Below, piece after piece: positions 33,082 through 37,138 of a DNA stretch of 37,138 nt (the stretch's first letter is position 1; each line of letters opens with the position of its first letter). A model generated the notes under the pieces. It saw only the letters and a program-made list of their open reading frames with translations, had not been told where the DNA came from and did not search any database. The stretch comes from Nitratiruptor sp. (lineage in GTDB: Bacteria > Campylobacterota > Campylobacteria > Campylobacterales > Nitratiruptoraceae). Where the stretch lies: contig JALWCE010000034.1 in assembly GCA_027036935.1 (NCBI GenBank), forward strand, positions 1 to 37,138, given 5' to 3'. A program made the translations under genes and the position numbers.

Positions 33082-33087
33082 TATAAT
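33082..33087 (+). promoter_or_regulatory. -10 promoter of the aldehyde dehydrogenase gene
   Basis: Perfect TATAAT after an A/T-rich run; no matching -35. The start ATG 33114 follows with AAAGGA as the ribosome site. Confidence 0.65.
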
Positions 33088-33113
33088 GGACAAAAACACC
33101 TTAAAGGATTGCC

Positions 33114-34535
33114 ATGCAAGAGGCCAAAATATACTTTGGATCAACTCCTGCTACCAAGGAGCAAAAAGCGCCGGTAAAAAGCCCGTTTAACGACAAGATC
33201 GAAGGCTACTATCCCGTATGTGATGCCCAAGATGCACAAAAAGCATTACAAATCGCTCAAAAAGCTTTTAAAAAGCATAGCAATAAAGTCCCCCTCTCCC
33301 AGCGTATAGCTTGGCTAAGGGATGTGGCGCGAAGCCTCAAAGAGCAAAAGGAGGAGTTTGCTCTTACCATCACCAAAGAGATTGGCAAACCGATCGCTTT
33401 TAGTCGTGTGGAGGTACAAAGGGCGATCGAAACGATAGAACTGAGCGCAGACTTTGCCGTATCGATGATGGGAGAGACTATCAATACTGACGCTACGCCC
33501 AGCGGTCGAGGGACGATGAGTTTTTATAAGCGAGTGCCTGTGGGTGTGGCCGTAGCCATCACCCCTTTTAATTTTCCTCTCAATCTCTCAGCTCACAAGC
33601 TAGCTCCCGCTCTTGTAGCCGGCAACGCCCTTGTCTATAAGCCTACTCCTGAAGCTCCGCTTACTGGATATAATCTTGCCAAACTTTTTATTGAGAGCAA
33701 GTACGCCATACCCGATATGCTTAGCGTCGTCTACGGAGATGCTGAGATTGGCGACGCATTGGTCAGCAGTCCCATCCCTCGCAAGATCAGCTTTACTGGA
33801 AGCGTGCAAGTGGGCCGTATCATTACGCAAAGAGCAGGTATCAAGAGGCTGAGTTTAGAGCTTGGCGGTAATGCCGCTACCTATATCGATCAAAGTGCCG
33901 ATATCTCCCAAGCAGCCTCTCGCTGCGCCGTGGGGGCGTTTGTCAACAGCGGGCAGGTCTGTATCAGTTTGCAGCGCATCTATGTGCATGAGAGCATCTA
34001 CGAAGAGTTCGCCCAAGCTCTTGCCGAGGATACCAAACGGCTCAAAGTGGGCGATCCGTACGAGCCCGATACCTTTATGGGGCCTCTTATTAACGAAGAA
34101 GCGGCCAAAAGGGCCGAGCAGTGGGTCCAAAGCGCTATAGAAGCGGGGGCTCGGCCGATTCTAGAGGGTAAGCGAGAGGGGCGCTATTTTTACCCTGCGA
34201 TTCTAGCTGATGTACAAGATGATATGCCAATTATCTGTGAGGAAGTCTTCGCTCCGATTGTAAGTTTAGTTAAAGTAAGCGGCTATGAGGAGGCAATAGC
34301 TAAGATGAATGATTCGCCCTATGGATTGCAGTTTTCCATCTTTACCAAAGATATCGATCTGATCAAGCGATTTGTAGATGATGCGGAGGCTGGCGGAGTG
34401 GTGATCAACGACATTCCGACTCTACGCTTTGACATCCAGCCCTACGGAGGGGTAAAACTTTCAGGCATAGGCAGAGAAGGGCCAAAATTTGCTTTGGAAG
34501 AGTTTACAGAAATAAAATCGGTGATCATCGTATGA
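33114..34535 (+). CDS. Aldehyde dehydrogenase (NAD(P)+-dependent)
   Basis: 473 residues. ALDH superfamily: AITPFNFPLNLSAHKLAPAL, FTGSVQVGRI, general base E249 in LELGGN, catalytic C283 in NSGQVCISLQR, PIICEEVFAPIV, and the C-terminal PYGGVKLSGIGREG. Substrate not readable from sequence; closest in feel to lactaldehyde or non-phosphorylating glyceraldehyde-3-phosphate types. Overlaps the diguanylate cyclase by 4 nt, an odd pairing. Confidence 0.9.
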   Translation: MQEAKIYFGSTPATKEQKAPVKSPFNDKIEGYYPVCDAQDAQKALQIAQKAFKKHSNKVPLSQRIAWLRDVARSLKEQKEEFALTITKEIGKPIAFSRVEVQRAIETIELSADFAVSMMGETINTDATPSGRGTMSFYKRVPVGVAVAITPFNFPLNLSAHKLAPALVAGNALVYKPTPEAPLTGYNLAKLFIESKYAIPDMLSVVYGDAEIGDALVSSPIPRKISFTGSVQVGRIITQRAGIKRLSLELGGNAATYIDQSADISQAASRCAVGAFVNSGQVCISLQRIYVHESIYEEFAQALAEDTKRLKVGDPYEPDTFMGPLINEEAAKRAEQWVQSAIEAGARPILEGKREGRYFYPAILADVQDDMPIICEEVFAPIVSLVKVSGYEEAIAKMNDSPYGLQFSIFTKDIDLIKRFVDDAEAGGVVINDIPTLRFDIQPYGGVKLSGIGREGPKFALEEFTEIKSVIIV

Positions 34536-35782
34536 AAATCTTGCTTATCGAAGACGATAAGTTTTACTCCAAACAGATTAAAGTCTTTTTGGAGCAACGA
34601 TTAGAGGGCGTAGAGGTAGACGTGATCCATAGTTATGAAGAGTATAAAAATCTTGACAATCTTAAAGAGTACAAATATGTGCTTTTGGACATTTTTTTAA
34701 AAGATTGTATGGATGAGTGCGGCTTGGTGGATGATCTTATCGCTCAAAATCTGCCCATTATCATCATTACTGCCTCAGAGGATATGGAGGTGTTTGATCG
34801 CTATAATCGCAAAAAGATTATCGATTATGTGATAAAGACCGATATGGTGCGTCTTGAGTACTTGATTATGAAATTTAAAATCTTGCAGTTTTTGGAAAAG
34901 TACGGTGTTCTTTTGGTAGAGGACAGCAGGAGCTATCGCAACTATTTGGCCAAATTTTTCAAAATCTACTACCCTTACGCCAATATTATGCTAGCAAGCA
35001 GCAAAGACGAAGCGATGGAGCTTCTTTCGCAAAATGACGATTTTATCAAACTAGTTATTACCGATTATGTTTTAGCGGACAACTCTACAGGGCTGGAGTT
35101 GGTCAAGGAGGTGCGTCAAAACTATCTTTTCGACGATGTGGCCATCATCGCATTGACGGCACTAGATATCAACAACATAATGGCTAGATTTTTAAAAAGC
35201 GGTGCCAACGACTTTTTAGAAAAGAGTTTTAACAATTTTGAGTTTGTCTGTCGTATCGATAATGTGGTCAAATCTCTCGTTCAGTTTGAAGAGATCAAAA
35301 CTTATTCCAACAAAGATTACCTCACGGGCTGCTACAATCGCCGCTATCTTTATGATGCCGGTTTGAAATTGTACTATTCGCTCAAGCGGCTTGATAAAGA
35401 TGTCTCTATTGCTATTTTTGATCTGGATCATTTCAAAAAGCTCAATGATACTTATGGGCATTTTGCCGGGGATATGGTGCTTAAACATTTTGCCAACATT
35501 TTACAGCAAAGTATTCGAGGAAGCGACTTTGTGGTCCGCTATGGGGGAGAGGAGTTTTTGATGTTTTTGGGCTCTTGCGACAAAGAGATGGCCAAGAGCA
35601 TCGTAGAAGAGCGGGTAAGAAAACGGGTACGTGAGGAGCCCGTCTGGATAGATGGGGAGGAGGTCTACTACGATTTTTCTTGTGGGATTTGCGATAGCGC
35701 CGATACTTTTGAGGATTTGATCAAAAAGGCAGACGAAAAGCTCTACTTGGCAAAAAAAACCAGAGGAGTGACCATTGCCTAA
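34532..35782 (+). CDS. REC-REC-GGDEF diguanylate cyclase response regulator
   Basis: 416 residues. REC1 about 1-120 with D53 in VLLDIFLKD; REC2 about 125-245 (VLLVEDSRSYRNYLAKFF, D178 in VITDYV, K231); GGDEF about 255-416 with GGEEF at 338-342 and an inhibitory RxxD at 329-332, five residues before it. This supports an active, product-inhibited cyclase making cyclic-di-GMP. Two receiver domains suggest dual phospho-inputs; the sensor kinases are not in the window. Next to mshE-type control in principle. Its stop overlaps the DUF523 start. Confidence 0.93.
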   Translation: MKILLIEDDKFYSKQIKVFLEQRLEGVEVDVIHSYEEYKNLDNLKEYKYVLLDIFLKDCMDECGLVDDLIAQNLPIIIITASEDMEVFDRYNRKKIIDYVIKTDMVRLEYLIMKFKILQFLEKYGVLLVEDSRSYRNYLAKFFKIYYPYANIMLASSKDEAMELLSQNDDFIKLVITDYVLADNSTGLELVKEVRQNYLFDDVAIIALTALDINNIMARFLKSGANDFLEKSFNNFEFVCRIDNVVKSLVQFEEIKTYSNKDYLTGCYNRRYLYDAGLKLYYSLKRLDKDVSIAIFDLDHFKKLNDTYGHFAGDMVLKHFANILQQSIRGSDFVVRYGGEEFLMFLGSCDKEMAKSIVEERVRKRVREEPVWIDGEEVYYDFSCGICDSADTFEDLIKKADEKLYLAKKTRGVTIA

Positions 35783-36197
35783 AAAGGTGGCGGTGAGCGC
35801 TTGCTTGCTTGGCCACAAGTGTCGCTATGATGGCGGGCACCGCAAAGAGTCCAGCCTCGATTTAGAAGGCTGTGAAGTGATTCCTTTTTGTCCAGAAGAA
35901 AAAGTGCTTGGCACACCCAGGCAGACCTGCGATCTGTATGAAGGACGCATGATAGGAAACGAGAGTGGCGAGGATGTGAGCGAGGCGATAGAGGCCCAAG
36001 CGATCGCATTGGCTCAATCCCATCCCGATATCAAGGAGGTCTATCTCAAATCCAAATCCCCAAGCTGTGCCTTAGCGAGTGCGAGAGAATATGATAAAGA
36101 TGGCAAATTAGTGCGAAGTGATGCCACCGGAATTTTTGCCAAAAAACTCAAAGAGCTGCTCCCAGAGGCTACATTTTATGAAAAGGAGGGAAAATGA
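35775..36197 (+). CDS. DUF523 family protein (YbbK-like), TTG start
   Basis: 140 residues. SACLLGHKCRYDGG, CPEEKVLGTPR and YLKSKSPSCALA are the DUF523 signature with conserved Cys; the family may bind a metal or thiol group but has no proven activity. TTG 35775 is the most sensible start, with GAGG before it, overlapping the cyclase stop by 8 nt. Its end overlaps bcp by 4 nt. Confidence 0.85.
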   Translation: MPKKVAVSACLLGHKCRYDGGHRKESSLDLEGCEVIPFCPEEKVLGTPRQTCDLYEGRMIGNESGEDVSEAIEAQAIALAQSHPDIKEVYLKSKSPSCALASAREYDKDGKLVRSDATGIFAKKLKELLPEATFYEKEGK

Positions 36198-36664
36198 TAG
36201 AAGTTGGACAAGAGGCTCCCGATTTTTGCTTGCCAAATCCAGATGGAGTGGAGATATGTTTGCACGATTTGCGAGGCAAGTGGGTGGTGCTCTATTTCTA
36301 TCCAAAAGACAATACGCCCGGCTGTACCACAGAAGCACTTGATTTTACTTCGCACCTGGAAGAGTTCGAGAAGCTTGGGGCTGTGGTGATTGGAGTGAGT
36401 CCTGATAGTTGTGAGAGCCATCAAAAATTTATCGAAAAAAAAGGGCTCAAAGTAACGCTTTTGTGCGATACCCAAAAAGAGGTGCTCAAAAGGTATGGGG
36501 CATGGGGTATCAAAAAGATGTACGGCAAAGAGTACGAGGGGGTGATACGTACTACCTATCTTATCGATCCCGAGGGTAAAGTGGCGGCCGTTTGGCCAAA
36601 AGTGCGGGTCAAGGGGCATGTGGAGAAAGTGCTGGAGAAATTGAAAGAGCATACCAAAAATTAG
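36194..36664 (+). CDS. bcp: Bcp/PrxQ-type thiol peroxidase
   Basis: 156 residues, thioredoxin fold: VGQEAPDFCLPNPDG, then peroxidatic C44 in KDNTPGCTTEAL. The usual E. coli resolving Cys five residues on is absent; C73 (SPDSCESH) is a possible resolving residue, and C91 is further away. Reduces peroxides using thioredoxin (trxA and trxB are in the same window). Start ATG 36194 after AAGGAGGGAAA. Confidence 0.92.
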   Translation: MIEVGQEAPDFCLPNPDGVEICLHDLRGKWVVLYFYPKDNTPGCTTEALDFTSHLEEFEKLGAVVIGVSPDSCESHQKFIEKKGLKVTLLCDTQKEVLKRYGAWGIKKMYGKEYEGVIRTTYLIDPEGKVAAVWPKVRVKGHVEKVLEKLKEHTKN

Positions 36665-36684
36665 AAAACTTTAAGCAGCTTTTT

Positions 36685-36792
36685 TATAAAATACTGCGCC
36701 TTTTACTCCACACGCAGGAATCCTTGACGGGTTGCGGCATGAGCCGTTGATGACTGCGGAGGCGTAAACCTAAATTTTATCGAGGAGAAACT
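36685..36792 (+). promoter_or_regulatory. rpsB promoter and structured leader
   Basis: TATAAA/TAAAAT (36685-36692) gives a -10. The leader has nested pairing: CTCC (36706) with GAG (36759), CGCAG (36713-36717) with CTGCG (36754-36758), and CGGC (36735-36738) with GCCG (36743-36746) around an ATGA loop. Ribosomal protein S2 leaders are known autoregulatory sites in other bacteria; this is a candidate only. Confidence 0.45.
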
Positions 36793-37138
36793 ATGGTAAC
36801 GATGAAAGACTTGCTCGAGTGCGGTGTGCACTTTGGTCACCAGACGCGGCGATGGAATCCAAAGATGAAGCCTTTTATCTTTGGCGTGAGAAAAAATATC
36901 CACATCATCGACTTGCAAAAGACGCTTCGCTATTTTCGATATACCTACAATGTGGTGCGAGATGCGGCCAAAGAGGGTAAGACTATCCTTTTTGTAGGAA
37001 CCAAAAAGCAGGCAAAAAACGCTATTGAAGAGTATGCGAAAAAAGCGGGTATGCCCTATGTAAACAGCCGCTGGCTTGGTGGAACACTCACAAACTTCAA
37101 TACAATTAGAAAATCTATTAGAAAACTTGAAGTCATTG
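36793..37138 (+). CDS. rpsB: 30S ribosomal protein S2 (3' end outside window)
   Basis: 115 codons visible. [49 protein letters not shown] and [12 protein letters not shown] are diagnostic of S2. Preceded by GAGGAG at 36782-36787. Truncated by the window edge, so the rest is not assessed. Confidence 0.97.
   Translation, partial: MVTMKDLLECGVHFGHQTRRWNPKMKPFIFGVRKNIHIIDLQKTLRYFRYTYNVVRDAAKEGKTILFVGTKKQAKNAIEEYAKKAGMPYVNSRWLGGTLTNFNTIRKSIRKLEVI

Noticed and set aside
36699-36792. Third copy of the 5468/21451 element before rpsB
   Set aside because: Shares only a TGACGGG word; the rest does not align.

Overview
The window reads as a chromosomal segment of a Campylobacterota (Epsilonproteobacteria) organism, most likely a vent-type chemolithotroph of the Nitratiruptor/Nautilia/Sulfurovum sort. 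This is inferred from protein character (pilin N-termini of the KAFTLIEL type), dense 1-8 bp gene overlaps, frequent TTG/GTG starts, -10-only promoters, and the pairing of an aminotransferase with hom. No rRNA, tRNA, CRISPR array, insertion sequence or phage gene was seen, and no stretch over 300 bases lacks a gene. Left third (1-15189): a nearly complete MSHA-type type IV pilus locus. It holds a partial giant MshQ-like tip protein (PA14-LamG-PA14-DUF6701), four minor prepilins, then mshI-J-K-L-M-N-E-G in the classical order, a tiny membrane ORF, and two convergent major-type prepilins. The pilus ATPase carries two MshEN motifs known to bind cyclic-di-GMP; the pilin pair has a candidate sigma-28 promoter; mshI holds a 15-A homopolymer; and the MshQ C-terminal half has 15 bacterial N-glycosylation sequons. 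Middle (15451-28458), mostly plus-strand housekeeping: rpmE, rsmI, a TrmH-family rRNA methyltransferase, two unrecognised envelope proteins, an aminotransferase plus hom, an orphan cytoplasmic formate-dehydrogenase-like catalytic subunit, yraN, trxA, trxB, dapB, purF and a TIGR01212 radical SAM protein. A dyad-rich intergenic element occurs twice, about 16 kb apart (5468-5565 and 21451-21551). Right part (28455-32981, minus strand): a probable decayed gene end, a YfdX-family gene with a near-consensus TTGACA promoter, and the tightly overlapping series ilvE, SPFH protein, hisIE and periplasmic RNase T2. Then on the plus strand: an aldehyde dehydrogenase overlapping a REC-REC-GGDEF diguanylate cyclase, DUF523, a Bcp-type peroxiredoxin, and rpsB (cut by the window edge) behind a structured leader. 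The strongest biological theme is a surface pilus that appears to be glycosylated, controlled by cyclic-di-GMP, and possibly tied to flagellar sigma-28 expression; its tip adhesin carries a recently duplicated module. Glycosylation and regulation are inferences from motifs and need experiment.
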